DNA from: Sulfitobacter sp. JL08
GTDB taxonomy: Bacteria; Pseudomonadota; Alphaproteobacteria; Rhodobacterales; Rhodobacteraceae
Length of the DNA stretch: 64,000 bases
Direction of reading: 5' to 3'
NCBI RefSeq assembly: GCF_003352045.1
Contig: NZ_CP025815.1
Coordinates: forward strand, 3,162,001 to 3,226,000
Both the position numbers and the translations under genes were made by a program. Below are positions 54,042 through 63,593 of the stretch, piece by piece. Under the pieces are notes generated by a model that was given only the letters and a program-made list of their open reading frames with translations, was not told where the DNA came from and ran no database searches. Numbering within the stretch: the stretch's first letter is position 1; every line of letters begins with the position of its first letter.

Positions 54042-54506
54042 TTAACACGGCCACGCGGCGGGCCCGTCGGAAAAAGCCGGATGGCGCATTTCGCTGCCGA
54101 CGGAAATGCCCAGAGATTTTGACAGCCCGCCATTTATTTCCAGAACCGCCAACAGATTATCGCCGCCGGATTTGGGCTGCAAATCACCGGGTTGCGCGCG
54201 GTGATGTATGCTGCGCACGGTTCCCGTCTTGTCCAGAAAGATCATGTCCAGTTCAATCAGGGTGTTCTTCATCCAGAACGAAAGCGTTTGCGGTTCATCA
54301 TAGACAAACAACATGCCCGAAGACTGCGGCAGGTTTTCGCGAAACATCAGGCCGCGACCACGTTCTTCTGCGGTGTCGGCGATTTCAACAGTGAAACGGG
54401 CCTGCCCCCAGTCGCCGCGCAAGGTAACTGCGTTTTGCTGACATGCCGCAAATGCGGTGCCGCACAGCATCACCAGAAAAGCCGTAACAGAAAAAAGCCG
54501 GATCAC
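54042..54506 (-). CDS. DUF192 (UPF0127) secreted protein
   Basis: About 154 residues. I chose the GTG at 54506 because it overlaps the cold-shock gene's stop (GTGA) and gives a clean signal peptide (VIRLFSVTAFLVMLCGTAFA). The rest is one DUF192 domain: FTVEIADTAEERGRGLMFRENLPQSSGMLFVY, FWMKNTLIELDMIFLD and VLEINGG. The function is unknown; it is probably periplasmic. Confidence 0.87.
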   Translation of the reverse strand: MIRLFSVTAFLVMLCGTAFAACQQNAVTLRGDWGQARFTVEIADTAEERGRGLMFRENLPQSSGMLFVYDEPQTLSFWMKNTLIELDMIFLDKTGTVRSIHHRAQPGDLQPKSGGDNLLAVLEINGGLSKSLGISVGSEMRHPAFSDGPAAWPC

Positions 54507-55018
54507 GTTTCGCTTTTGCCCAGCGCCGCTTCCCATGCGAACACTTCTGCCGCCATGCGGCCGCGTTTGCCTGCTACAACGCGCAGGGCCAATGCCTCGC
54601 CCGGTTGCAGATCGGCCAGACCGGACCGGCGCAGGACTTCCATGTGAAGAAACACATCTTCGGGCTGGCCGAAAACATTGGCAAAGCCAAAACCCTTGCC
54701 TTTGTCGAACCATTTCACCCGTCCGGGGGCAAGCGGCGTGTTGCGCACCGCATCCAGATCAAGATCAACGAAATCCGCAAGAGTTACCTGATCATTGCCG
54801 ACAGGCGGTTCGATCGACAGAACTTCGACGGCCTGCACACCACGGTCAGTGTCCTGCACCATGATATCAACCTGTGCAGAATCGGCGACAGAGCTTTGGC
54901 CAAAATTACGCAACACGTTCACATGCAACAGAATATCCGGGCCGCCGGTTTCCGCGACGACAAAGCCAAACCCCTTAACCGGGTCAAACCACTTAACAAG
55001 GCCATGAACCTGGCGCAT
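54503..55018 (-). CDS. Tandem cold-shock-domain protein
   Basis: About 171 residues with two cold-shock domains: the first near the N-terminus (LVKWFDPVKGFGFVVAE ... DILLHVNVLRNFG) and the second in the C-terminal part (RVKWFDKGKGFGFANV ... DVFLHMEVLRRSG). Each has RNP1-like KGFGF and RNP2-like ILLHV/VFLHM, so it binds single-stranded nucleic acid. The start is uncertain: ATG 55018 or further upstream to 55069. The stop overlaps the DUF192 start. Confidence 0.9.
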   Translation of the reverse strand: MRQVHGLVKWFDPVKGFGFVVAETGGPDILLHVNVLRNFGQSSVADSAQVDIMVQDTDRGVQAVEVLSIEPPVGNDQVTLADFVDLDLDAVRNTPLAPGRVKWFDKGKGFGFANVFGQPEDVFLHMEVLRRSGLADLQPGEALALRVVAGKRGRMAAEVFAWEAALGKSET

Positions 55019-55165
55019 GTTCTGTTCACTGTCCGTCAAAACTTCAAACCTCAATCGCGTCCCGCGCATGTAACTTTCTGTTCACTCTTGCGACATATTG
55101 CCCTTTTGATTCAAGCTTAAAAAGCAACCTGTTTTCATACTGTTGCATTTCACGTCACGTGAAAT

Positions 55166-55771
55166 TCACGGATTTAGGCGGGAAACCGCCCAGTCTGACC
55201 CCTCATTTTCACGTCTCCAGACAAGACGGTCGTGCAACCGAAAAGCGCCATCCGCCCATAATTCAATCTCGGTGGGAACAATCCGGTAGCCGCCCCAAAA
55301 CGGCGGCCGTGGCGGGTTTGGACCCTTCGATGCCGTGATCTTAGCAACTTCTGCCAACAAAGTCGCCCGCGATTTTAAGGGCGACGACTGATCCGATGCC
55401 CACGCGCCCAACCGGCTTTGCAAAGACCGGGAGGCATAATAGGCATCAGCGGCAGGGCCGTTCTCTTTCGTGACCACTCCGCGCACCCGAACTTGGCGGC
55501 GCAGACTTTTCCAGTGCATGACGAATGCGGCTTTGCCGGCCTGGTCGATCTCTAGTGCCTTTTGGCTTGTGTAGTTGGTGTAAAAGACAAACGCGCGGTC
55601 TTCGATTTCCTTCAGCAGAACCATACGCACATTGGGCATACCATCGGCATCGACCGTCGACAGCGCGATCGCATTGGGATCGTTGGGTTCGCTGCTTTCC
55701 GCCTCGTCCAGCCAGCGCCGTGCAATTGCGATCGGGTCATCCCCGGCAAAAATTCCGCTTCGTTTTTCCAT
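55166..55771 (-). CDS. pdxH: Pyridoxamine 5'-phosphate oxidase
   Basis: PdxH oxidises pyridoxine or pyridoxamine phosphate to PLP using FMN. About 201 residues, normal length. FMN-binding blocks are [30 protein letters not shown] and [18 protein letters not shown], and the C-terminal [19 protein letters not shown] ... RLNP is diagnostic. The ATG at 55771 has AGGA upstream. Divergent from fabI. Confidence 0.96.
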   Translation of the reverse strand: MEKRSGIFAGDDPIAIARRWLDEAESSEPNDPNAIALSTVDADGMPNVRMVLLKEIEDRAFVFYTNYTSQKALEIDQAGKAAFVMHWKSLRRQVRVRGVVTKENGPAADAYYASRSLQSRLGAWASDQSSPLKSRATLLAEVAKITASKGPNPPRPPFWGGYRIVPTEIELWADGAFRLHDRLVWRRENEGSDWAVSRLNP

Positions 55772-55915
55772 CACGCTCGTCCTGCCTTCAAAATAATACG
55801 TTCACAAGGATTGCCCTGCTCCGGCAAACCGGCACACAGAGCGCGCTCTTGATGCAGTCTGTCCAATCGCCTAAAGGACATGATACCAGAAATGCCAAAG
55901 GGCAGAGAGGCTGAT

Positions 55916-56722
55916 ATGTCAAATAATCTGATGACCGGCAAGCGCGGTCTGATCATGGGCTTGGCCAACGACAAGTCAATCGCCTGGGGCATTGCAAAGG
56001 CCTGTGCGGATGCCGGTGCGGACCTGGCGTTTTCCTTTCAGGGCGACGCGTTGAAAAAGCGGGTTGAACCGTTGGCGGCGCAATTGGGCAGCAACATCGT
56101 TTTGCCCTGCGATGTCGGGGACGAGGCATCGATGGATGCGCTGTTCGCCGCGCTGAAAGACGTTTGGGGCAGCATTGATTTTCTGGTTCATGCCATTGGA
56201 TTTTCTGATAAAAACGAACTTCGCGGCCGCTACGTGGATACCAGCCGTTCGAATTTCCAGATGAGCATGGATATATCCGTCTACTCCTTTACCGCCGTCG
56301 TGCAACGCGCAGAAAAGATGATGAACGAAGGTGGATCGTGTCTGACGCTGACCTATTACGGCGCAGAAAAAGTGATGCCGCATTACAATGTGATGGGCGT
56401 GGCCAAGGCCGCGCTGGAAGCGTCGGTCCAGTATCTTGCCGAAGATCTTGGCAAGGACGGTATCCGCGTGAATGCAATTTCGGCCGGACCGATCAAGACA
56501 CTTGCGGCATCGGGTATCGGTGATTTCCGCTACATCATGAAGTGGAACGAATACAATTCACCGCTGCGGCGCAATGTAACCACCGAAGATGTCGGCAAGG
56601 CTGCGTTGTTTCTGCTCTCCGATCTCGGATCGGGCACAACGGGTGAAAACCTGCATGTCGATGCAGGATACCATGTCGTCGGCATGAAGGCCGTCGACGC
56701 GCCGGATATGTCAAAGGACTAG
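55916..56722 (+). CDS. fabI: Enoyl-ACP reductase FabI
   Basis: FabI reduces the trans-2 double bond in the last step of fatty acid elongation. About 268 residues from the ATG at 55916, with GAGAGG upstream. The NADH-binding site GLANDKSIAWGIAKA, the catalytic Tyr/Lys in YYGAEKVMPHYNVMGVAKAAL (Tyr-x6-Lys) and the triclosan-loop region ISAGPIKTLAASGI are all present. It belongs to the short-chain dehydrogenase fold. The LysE-type gene begins seven bases downstream. Confidence 0.97.
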   Translation: MSNNLMTGKRGLIMGLANDKSIAWGIAKACADAGADLAFSFQGDALKKRVEPLAAQLGSNIVLPCDVGDEASMDALFAALKDVWGSIDFLVHAIGFSDKNELRGRYVDTSRSNFQMSMDISVYSFTAVVQRAEKMMNEGGSCLTLTYYGAEKVMPHYNVMGVAKAALEASVQYLAEDLGKDGIRVNAISAGPIKTLAASGIGDFRYIMKWNEYNSPLRRNVTTEDVGKAALFLLSDLGSGTTGENLHVDAGYHVVGMKAVDAPDMSKD

Positions 56723-56729
56723 GGACAGG

Positions 56730-57332
56730 ATGACATTTGAAAGCCTGATCGCCTTCAACCTTGTGCTGATGGCGGCGATTGCCAGTCCCGGCGCGGCGCT
56801 GCTTTATTTTGTCAAAACAACGGTCGCAGCCGGTCGCCGCGCGGGATTGATGACCGGGCTGGGTTTGGGAACGGCTGCTGCCGGCTGGACTCTGGCGGCC
56901 CTGATCGGGCTGGAAAGTGTGTTCCGGTTGTTTCCATGGGCCTATTCCGCTCTGCGTATCGGCGGTGCCCTCTACCTGATCTGGATCGCGATCCAGACGT
57001 GGCGCCATGCCAGACATCCGCTTCCAGACACACCGATGCCGCACGGACGGGCCTTCCTGTCCGGACTGCTGGTCAATGCAGGAAACCCAAAATCCATGCT
57101 GTTTGCCGCTGCGGTGATTGTGGTGGTGTTCCCGCAGGGCCTGACCTCTCCGGAAATTGCGCTGATCGTGCTGAACCACTGGCTGCTAGAGCTTGCGTTT
57201 TACGCGGTTTTTGCATTTGCGCTTGGCTCAAACGCGGCGCGCACGCGCTATCTGCGGCTTAAACCTTTGCTGGATCGTATTGCCGCTACGTTGCTGGGGG
57301 CACTCGGGCTGAAACTATTAACGGACAGGTAA
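56730..57332 (+). CDS. LysE/RhtB-family amino-acid exporter
   Basis: 200 residues with five to six hydrophobic spans; the N-terminal [31 protein letters not shown] and the middle [15 protein letters not shown] are family signatures. Such proteins export amino acids or homoserine-type compounds. It lies between fabI and gpt with 7-nt and 4-nt gaps, and is probably co-transcribed. Substrate unknown. Confidence 0.88.
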   Translation: MTFESLIAFNLVLMAAIASPGAALLYFVKTTVAAGRRAGLMTGLGLGTAAAGWTLAALIGLESVFRLFPWAYSALRIGGALYLIWIAIQTWRHARHPLPDTPMPHGRAFLSGLLVNAGNPKSMLFAAAVIVVVFPQGLTSPEIALIVLNHWLLELAFYAVFAFALGSNAARTRYLRLKPLLDRIAATLLGALGLKLLTDR

Positions 57333-57336
57333 CCAA

Positions 57337-57840
57337 ATGACAGACCGCCTCCCTCACGAAAAAGGCTTCCACATCAGCTGGGATCAAATTCACCGCGACA
57401 GCCGTGCACTGGCCTGGCGGCTGGATGGTCATGGACCGGATGACGGCGCATGGCGCGCGGTGGTGGCGATTACCCGGGGCGGCATGGCCCCCGCGATGAT
57501 CGTAAGCCGTGAATTGGATATTCGCACCGTCGATACAATCAGCATCAAATCCTACGACCATCAGGCTCAATCAGAAGCCAAGGTTCTGAAATCCCCCGAT
57601 GTCGAACTGATGGGAGATGGCACCGGAATTCTGATCATCGATGATCTGGTCGACAGCGGAAAAACTCTGGAAGTGGTGCGCGCGATGTTCCCAAAGGCGC
57701 ATTTTGCCACTGTCTATGCAAAACCAAAGGGCCGCCCGCAGGTCGATACCTTTATCACCGAGGTCAGTCAGGACACGTGGATCTTCTTTCCGTGGGATAT
57801 GGCGCTGCAATATGTTGAACCCTATCGCGGCACCGACTGA
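57337..57840 (+). CDS. gpt: Xanthine phosphoribosyltransferase
   Basis: Gpt salvages xanthine and guanine with PRPP. 167 residues, normal length. The PRPP-binding motif [17 protein letters not shown] is intact, and the N-terminal [22 protein letters not shown] and C-terminal [19 protein letters not shown] match XGPRT. Confidence 0.93.
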   Translation: MTDRLPHEKGFHISWDQIHRDSRALAWRLDGHGPDDGAWRAVVAITRGGMAPAMIVSRELDIRTVDTISIKSYDHQAQSEAKVLKSPDVELMGDGTGILIIDDLVDSGKTLEVVRAMFPKAHFATVYAKPKGRPQVDTFITEVSQDTWIFFPWDMALQYVEPYRGTD

Positions 57841-57890
57841 TCAGGCCTCCCCGCGCGAAAAAAGACAAAACCACCCCATGCCAGCCCCGG

Positions 57891-57943
57891 CTTTCATCTT
57901 TTCGAAAATACTTCCGCCGGAGGCCCGTCGCGCAAAGCGCGAC
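57891..57943. repeat. Roseobacter-type intergenic repeat plus hairpin
   Basis: The reverse strand reads CCGGCGGAAGTATTTT and continues CGAAAAGATGAAAG, the intergenic repeat common in Rhodobacterales. It is followed on the plus strand by a perfect hairpin GTCGCGC-AAA-GCGCGAC (57927-57943), which could act as gpt transcript terminator or protector. Confidence 0.6.
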
Positions 57944-57999
57944 ACAGCATGAAACCCTGACCGAAATCGCGCGTATTGCGCCGCAACTGGATTGAACCG

Positions 58000-59175
58000 A
58001 TGCCCCTGACCCGCACCGTAGCCACCTTCGCCCCACCCGTAATGGAGGCCCGCCGCTGGCTGGACGGGATCGCTTTTCCAGCCGACCGCCCGCTGATCAA
58101 CGTCAGTCAGGCCGCCCCGGTTGATCCACCCCCCGACAGTTTGCGTCAGGTCATGGCCGATGTTGCGCTGAACGACAACAGCACACATCTTTACGGTCCG
58201 GTTCTGGGGCTTGACGCATTGCGCACCGAACTGGCGCAGCAGACAGGTGAACATTATAACGGCAAGGTAACGCAGGAAAACGTCGGCATCACTTCAGGCT
58301 GCAATCAGGCGTTTGCCGCCGCAATCATGTCCCTGACCAGCGAAGGCGACGACGTGATCCTGCCCACGCCGTGGTACTTCAATCACAAGATGTGGCTGGA
58401 CATGACCGGCGTTGCGTCGGTGGCGCTGCCCTGTGGTGCGGCCATGCTGCCCGATCCGGAACAGGCCGCCGCGCTGATCACACCACGCACCCGCGCCATC
58501 GCCCTGGTCAGCCCCAATAACCCCAGCGGCGTGGAATATCCGGCGGATCTGCTGCGTGCATTTTTCGATGTTGCCCGTGCCAACGGCATCGCGCTGATCG
58601 TCGATGAAACCTATCGCGATTTTGACAGCCGCACAGGCGCACCGCACGATCTGTTCACCGATCCCGACTGGGACGACACGCTGATCCATCTGTATTCCTT
58701 TTCGAAAGCGTACCGCCTGACAGGCCACCGTGTCGGCGCGCTGATCACTTCGCCCGCGCGTCTGGCCGAGGTTGAAAAATTCCTCGATACGGTTGCGATC
58801 TGCCCGGCACAGATCGGCCAGCACGCCGCCCTGTGGGGAATGCGCAACCTGAAACAGTGGCTTGCCGGAGAGCGGTCGGAAATTCTGGACCGGCGCGCCG
58901 CCATTCAGGATGGATTTCCAGCGCTTGCGGCCAAGGGCTGGTCGTTGCTCGGGCTGGGGGCGTATTTCGCCTATCTGGAACATCCCTTTGATATGTCATC
59001 GGCAGATCTTGCGCGCAAACTGGTAGCCGATGCATCCGTTCTGGCGCTGCCGGGCACGATGTTCACCCCGCCAGAGGATGCCAGCGGACAGCGCCAATTG
59101 CGTGTCGCTTTCGCCAATCTGGACCGTGACGGCATCGGAACTCTGATTTCGCGGCTTTCAGACCTCAACTATTGA
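58000..59175 (+). CDS. PLP-dependent class I/II aminotransferase
   Basis: About 391 residues. GITSGCNQAF, PTPWYFNHKMWLD, LVSPNNPSGVEYP, IVDETYRDF and the PLP-lysine in YSFSKAYRLTGHRVG are all present. It belongs to the aspartate-aminotransferase superfamily; the substrate is unknown. The ATG at 58000 is preferred to 57976 because the first residues then match the family. Confidence 0.9.
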   Translation: MPLTRTVATFAPPVMEARRWLDGIAFPADRPLINVSQAAPVDPPPDSLRQVMADVALNDNSTHLYGPVLGLDALRTELAQQTGEHYNGKVTQENVGITSGCNQAFAAAIMSLTSEGDDVILPTPWYFNHKMWLDMTGVASVALPCGAAMLPDPEQAAALITPRTRAIALVSPNNPSGVEYPADLLRAFFDVARANGIALIVDETYRDFDSRTGAPHDLFTDPDWDDTLIHLYSFSKAYRLTGHRVGALITSPARLAEVEKFLDTVAICPAQIGQHAALWGMRNLKQWLAGERSEILDRRAAIQDGFPALAAKGWSLLGLGAYFAYLEHPFDMSSADLARKLVADASVLALPGTMFTPPEDASGQRQLRVAFANLDRDGIGTLISRLSDLNY

Positions 59176-59241
59176 TCCATCCGGCCTTGCCCCGCACTGG
59201 CGTGCATCGTAGACACGCTTGAAGTCAACCAAGGGGGCATC

Positions 59242-61083
59242 ATGGCCGCGCGCGCTAGTCTTTCGAAAACCTTTGTCTGGATCATTCTGGCGCTTCTTAT
59301 TCTGGGGCTTGCCGGCTTTGGCGCCACGAACCTGTCGGGCACGATCCGCACTGTCGGCCATGTCGGCGATAAATACATCGACGTAGAGGATTACGCGCGA
59401 AGCCTGCAACAGGAAATCCGCGCGATCGAAGCAGAGACAGGTCAGGCGCTGCCCTTTGATCAGGCGCTGGCGCTGGGGGTGGATCGGGCGGTGTTGTCGC
59501 GCCTTGTCACTGCCCGCGCGCTTGATAACGAAGCGGCGCAACTGGGTCTGTCCATTGGTGACGAAAACCTGCGCGAACAGATCGTCCAAATCCCAGCCTT
59601 TTCCGGCGTGGACGGTCAGTTTGACCGCGAAGGCTATCGCTTTTTGCTGGAACAGCGCGGCATGACAGAGGCACGGTTCGAGGAAAGCATTCGCGACGAA
59701 AGTGCGCGGACCTTGGTTCAGGCCGCAATCGTTACCGGCGTCAAGATGCCGGAAACCTTTATCGAAACGCTGATGACCTATGTCGGACAACGGCGCAGTT
59801 TCACATGGACGACACTGGACCGTAACAATCTGGAAACGCCGCTGGCCTCTGCCTCGGAAAGCCAGATCACGCAGCATTACGAACAGAACATCGACCGGTT
59901 CACGCTGCCGGAAACCAAACAGATTACCTACGCAATGCTGACGCCTGACATGATCCTTGATCAGGTCGAAGTTGACGAAGAGGCCCTGCGTCAACTTTAT
60001 GAAGAGCGTGCAAACGAATACGATCAGCCCGAACGCCGTCTGGTGGAACGTCTGGTGTTTGCCACCGATGCCGATGCCAGCGCGGCCATGGCGGCGTTGG
60101 AAGTGTCCGGCACAACATTCGAGGCACTGGTGGAAGAACGCGGTCTGGCCCTGGCCGATGTTGATCTGGGTGATGTTACAGGCCAGGACCTGGGCGCTGC
60201 CGGCGACACGGTTTTTGCCGCAGAGGTCGGGGATGTTGTCGGCCCGGCACCCTCGCCGCTTGGTCCGGCACTATTTCGCGTGAACGGCGTATTGCCCGCC
60301 GTCAATACCAGCTTTGAAGACGCACGGCCCGACCTTCAGGAAGAACTGGCCGCAGATCGCGCCCGCCGCGTGATCGAAGCCGAGGCGCAATCCATCGACG
60401 ATATGCTTGCCGGCGGCGCGACACTGGAAGAGGTGGCTGCCGAAACCGATATGGAACTGGGCCAGATCGACTGGTTCGATTCAATCGGCGAAGGCATCGC
60501 AGCCTATAATGATTTCAACGAAGCCGCGATTGCGCTGAGCGCCGACGATTTCCCGCAAATCACAGGCCTGGAAGATGGTGGCATGTTCGCCATGCGCCTT
60601 GATGCCGTTTTGCCGCCGCGCCCCGCACCCTTGGAAGATGTGCGGCGTGATGTGATCGCCGACTGGGAAAACAACCAGTTGCTGACCCAGTTGCGCGCAC
60701 AAGCCAAGGCGGTGTTACCTGAATTGGAACGCGGTGCAGGTTTTGGCGACGTGGCGCTGGACGCCGTTGTTGAAACCGATCTGATCCGCAGCGCATTTGT
60801 GCCCGGCACGCCACCGGATTTCATGACGCAGGTCTTTGACATGGAGATTGGCGACGTCGCGATTGTCGACAGTGAACAGGCTGTCCTGATCGTGCGCCTA
60901 GATGGCATCAACCCGCCCGATGATAGTGTCGAAATGAATGCATTGCGCGATGGCTTGGGGCAGCAGATGGATCAGGCGGTGGCACAGGATCTGTTCCAGG
61001 TCTTCGCCCGTGATGTGCAGTTGCGCGCCAACCCCACAATTGACCAAAGGGCGATCAATGCGGTCCACGCCAACTTTCAATAG
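59242..61083 (+). CDS. PpiD-like peptidyl-prolyl isomerase/chaperone
   Basis: 613 residues. A single N-terminal membrane anchor (FVWIILALLILGLAGFG) is followed by a SurA-N-like chaperone region (about 35-240), a parvulin-type domain (about 230-365, in the FTLPETKQITYAML ... FAAEVGDVVGPAPSPLGPALFRVN part) and a further helical part. This is the PpiD layout; it assists folding of exported proteins at the periplasmic face of the inner membrane. The trpE gene starts 10 bases downstream. Confidence 0.9.
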   Translation: MAARASLSKTFVWIILALLILGLAGFGATNLSGTIRTVGHVGDKYIDVEDYARSLQQEIRAIEAETGQALPFDQALALGVDRAVLSRLVTARALDNEAAQLGLSIGDENLREQIVQIPAFSGVDGQFDREGYRFLLEQRGMTEARFEESIRDESARTLVQAAIVTGVKMPETFIETLMTYVGQRRSFTWTTLDRNNLETPLASASESQITQHYEQNIDRFTLPETKQITYAMLTPDMILDQVEVDEEALRQLYEERANEYDQPERRLVERLVFATDADASAAMAALEVSGTTFEALVEERGLALADVDLGDVTGQDLGAAGDTVFAAEVGDVVGPAPSPLGPALFRVNGVLPAVNTSFEDARPDLQEELAADRARRVIEAEAQSIDDMLAGGATLEEVAAETDMELGQIDWFDSIGEGIAAYNDFNEAAIALSADDFPQITGLEDGGMFAMRLDAVLPPRPAPLEDVRRDVIADWENNQLLTQLRAQAKAVLPELERGAGFGDVALDAVVETDLIRSAFVPGTPPDFMTQVFDMEIGDVAIVDSEQAVLIVRLDGINPPDDSVEMNALRDGLGQQMDQAVAQDLFQVFARDVQLRANPTIDQRAINAVHANFQ

Positions 61084-61093
61084 GGCCGTCTGA

Positions 61094-62602
61094 ATGGCGC
61101 TGATCCCCAGTTTCGAAGCGTTCGAAGCCGCGTATGCATCCGGCCAGAACCAGATCGTCTACACGCGTCTGGCTGCCGATCTGGATACGCCGGTGTCTTT
61201 GATGCTCAAGCTGACGGGCGCCCAGAAAGACGCGTTCATGCTTGAATCCGTCACAGGGGGCGAAGTGCGGGGGCGCTATTCCATCATCGGAATGAAGCCC
61301 GATCTGGTGTGGCGCTGTCACGGCACAAAATCCGAACTGAACCGCACCGCACGCTTTGACAGCACAGCGTTCGAGGCCCAGCAGGGCAATCCGATGGACA
61401 ACCTGCGCGCGCTGATTGCCGAAAGCAGGATCGATCTGCCCGATGATCTGCCACAGGCGGCTTCGGGGCTGTTTGGCTATCTGGGCTATGACATGGTGCG
61501 TCTGGTCGAACACCTACCCCATATCAATCCCGACCCGATCGGCCTGCCCGATGCTGTGATGTTGCGCCCTTCGGTGGTGGCCGTTCTGGACGGTGTCAAA
61601 GGCGAAGTGACCGTTGTTTCGCCCGCATGGGTCAACGATGGGCAATCCGCTCGCGCCGCCTATGCGCAGGCCGCCGAACGCGTCATGGATGCCGTGCGCG
61701 ATCTGGAACGTGCCATGCCAACCGAAGCCCGCGATCTGGGTGAAGCCGCAGATGCCCCCGCGCCGGTTTCAAACTTTACCCAAGCCGCGTATATGCAGGC
61801 CGTTGAAAAGGCGAAAGACTACATTGCCGCCGGCGATATTTTTCAGGTTGTCCCGTCACAGCGCTGGACACAGGAATTTACCCTGCCGCCCTTTACGCTT
61901 TATCGCAGCCTGCGACGCACGAACCCGTCGCCGTTCATGTTCTATTTCAATTTTGGCGGCTTTCAGGTGATCGGGGCCAGCCCCGAAATCCTTGTCCGTG
62001 TCTTTGGCAAACAGGTTACAATCCGCCCCATCGCAGGCACCCGTCCGCGCGGTGCCACCCCCGAAGAAGACCGCGCGTTGGAAGCAGAACTGCTGGCTGA
62101 CAAAAAGGAACTGGCGGAACATTTGATGCTGTTGGATCTGGGCCGAAACGATACGGGGCGCGTTTCAAAAATCGGCACGGTGCGCCCGACAGAACAATTT
62201 ATCATCGAACGCTACAGTCACGTCATGCACATCGTGTCCAACGTGGTGGGTGAACTGGCCGATGGCTGTGATGCGCTGGACGCGTTTTTTGCCGGAATGC
62301 CCGCAGGAACGGTTTCGGGCGCACCCAAGGTGCGTGCGATGGAAATCATAGATGAGCTTGAGCCCGAAAAACGGGGCCTTTATGGCGGTGGCGTTGGCTA
62401 TTTCAGCGCCGGCGGCGACATGGATATGTGCATCGCTTTGCGCACCGCCGTTGTGCAGGACAAAAAGCTGTTTATTCAAGCCGGGGGCGGCGTGGTTTAC
62501 GACAGCGATCCCGAGGCCGAATATCAGGAGACAGTGCATAAATCGAACGCGATCCGGCGCGCGGCGGCAGATGCATCACGCTTTACCGGTGGAAACAGCT
62601 AG
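61094..62602 (+). CDS. trpE: Anthranilate synthase component I
   Basis: TrpE makes anthranilate from chorismate and ammonia in tryptophan synthesis. 502 residues, normal length. The feedback-Trp site LLESVTGGEVRGRYSIIG-like segment and catalytic blocks FQVVPSQRW, GASPEILVR, IAGTRPRG, LLDLGRNDTGRVS, HIVSNVVGEL and GTVSGAPKVRAMEIIDELEP are present. No leader peptide or attenuator is visible in the 10-bp gap after ppiD. Confidence 0.97.
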   Translation: MALIPSFEAFEAAYASGQNQIVYTRLAADLDTPVSLMLKLTGAQKDAFMLESVTGGEVRGRYSIIGMKPDLVWRCHGTKSELNRTARFDSTAFEAQQGNPMDNLRALIAESRIDLPDDLPQAASGLFGYLGYDMVRLVEHLPHINPDPIGLPDAVMLRPSVVAVLDGVKGEVTVVSPAWVNDGQSARAAYAQAAERVMDAVRDLERAMPTEARDLGEAADAPAPVSNFTQAAYMQAVEKAKDYIAAGDIFQVVPSQRWTQEFTLPPFTLYRSLRRTNPSPFMFYFNFGGFQVIGASPEILVRVFGKQVTIRPIAGTRPRGATPEEDRALEAELLADKKELAEHLMLLDLGRNDTGRVSKIGTVRPTEQFIIERYSHVMHIVSNVVGELADGCDALDAFFAGMPAGTVSGAPKVRAMEIIDELEPEKRGLYGGGVGYFSAGGDMDMCIALRTAVVQDKKLFIQAGGGVVYDSDPEAEYQETVHKSNAIRRAAADASRFTGGNS

Positions 62603-62641
62603 TTTTTCCACAGGCCCGCAACAATGCGTTGCATACTCCTC

Positions 62642-63490
62642 TCAACCCTGATCCTGACAAAACGCACGACACAGGATTTCCCATTGCCGCCTGGTGATCG
62701 CGGAGCGATCCGCGCACATCCAGTATGTCGCCTCGGTCTTCAGAACGGCATCCGTCAACCGCCGTACCGCGCCTCTCTTCAATGCGGCGTCACTCAGCGG
62801 CAGGGACGCCAGCAAAACACCTGCCCCGGCCATTGCCGCCGCCAGTGCGCCGGAATAACTGTCAAATCTCAGATGCGGAACGGGTGTTGCAGACGTGCCC
62901 GAATATCGCGCCCAGTCCTGCCATCCGGCACGCGGGCCGGACACACCCAGACGCGGAATATCCTGCCATTCCTGATGCCCTATTTGGGCAACCGGGCTCA
63001 GGGCCTCTTCAAACAGACGCACGGCATATCGCCCCGGCCAATCGCCCAGACCGTACCGGATTTCAACGCCTGACTCCTTTGGGCTGAAATCGGATTGCAA
63101 CACCATGCTGGCAAAAGAAACCTCCATACCGTCGGGAAGGGCACGCAAGCGCGGCGCCAGCCAAAGCTGGGTGACAGAAGCGCTTGCCGTGATGGTGATT
63201 TTGCCCTGCCGCGCGCCAAACAAATCCTGCGAACTGTCGCGCAGCGTGCGCAAGGCATCACTGACATAAGGCAGCCACGCTTCACCATCGACGCTCAGGC
63301 TCACGCCTCGGGCCGAGCGTACAAACAATCGCGTCCCCAGACGCCGTTCCAGGTGCCCGATACGCTGACTGATCGCCGCCTGAGTCAGTCCGGTTTCCGT
63401 TGCGGCCGCCGTAAAACTACCCAGCCGCGCCGCAACTTCGTAAGCGCGGATCCATTCTAGCGGCAAGTCCTGAAAGCCGGGTTTAGCCAT
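62642..63490 (-). CDS. LysR-family regulator
   Basis: About 282 residues. The N-terminal helix-turn-helix is AARLGSFTAAATETGLTQAAISQRIGHLERRLGTRLFVRSARG, and a periplasmic-binding-like effector domain follows. Its closest style is the GcvA-like subgroup (LPLEWIRAYEVAARLGSF). I chose the ATG at 63490. The divergent dioxygenase gene 103 bp away is the natural target. Confidence 0.92.
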   Translation of the reverse strand: MAKPGFQDLPLEWIRAYEVAARLGSFTAAATETGLTQAAISQRIGHLERRLGTRLFVRSARGVSLSVDGEAWLPYVSDALRTLRDSSQDLFGARQGKITITASASVTQLWLAPRLRALPDGMEVSFASMVLQSDFSPKESGVEIRYGLGDWPGRYAVRLFEEALSPVAQIGHQEWQDIPRLGVSGPRAGWQDWARYSGTSATPVPHLRFDSYSGALAAAMAGAGVLLASLPLSDAALKRGAVRRLTDAVLKTEATYWMCADRSAITRRQWEILCRAFCQDQG

Positions 63491-63593
63491 TAGCGTTTCG
63501 ATACCCCAGATCACATTTCCCTTAATTGTGTTTATGTCAAAACCTGTCAAATTCAAACAAATCAATCGACGCACTTGTTAAAGTGACGGCCCT

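Noticed and set aside
61084-61093. trp leader/attenuator before trpE
   Set aside because: Only 10 bp separate ppiD and trpE; there is no room for a leader peptide or attenuator.
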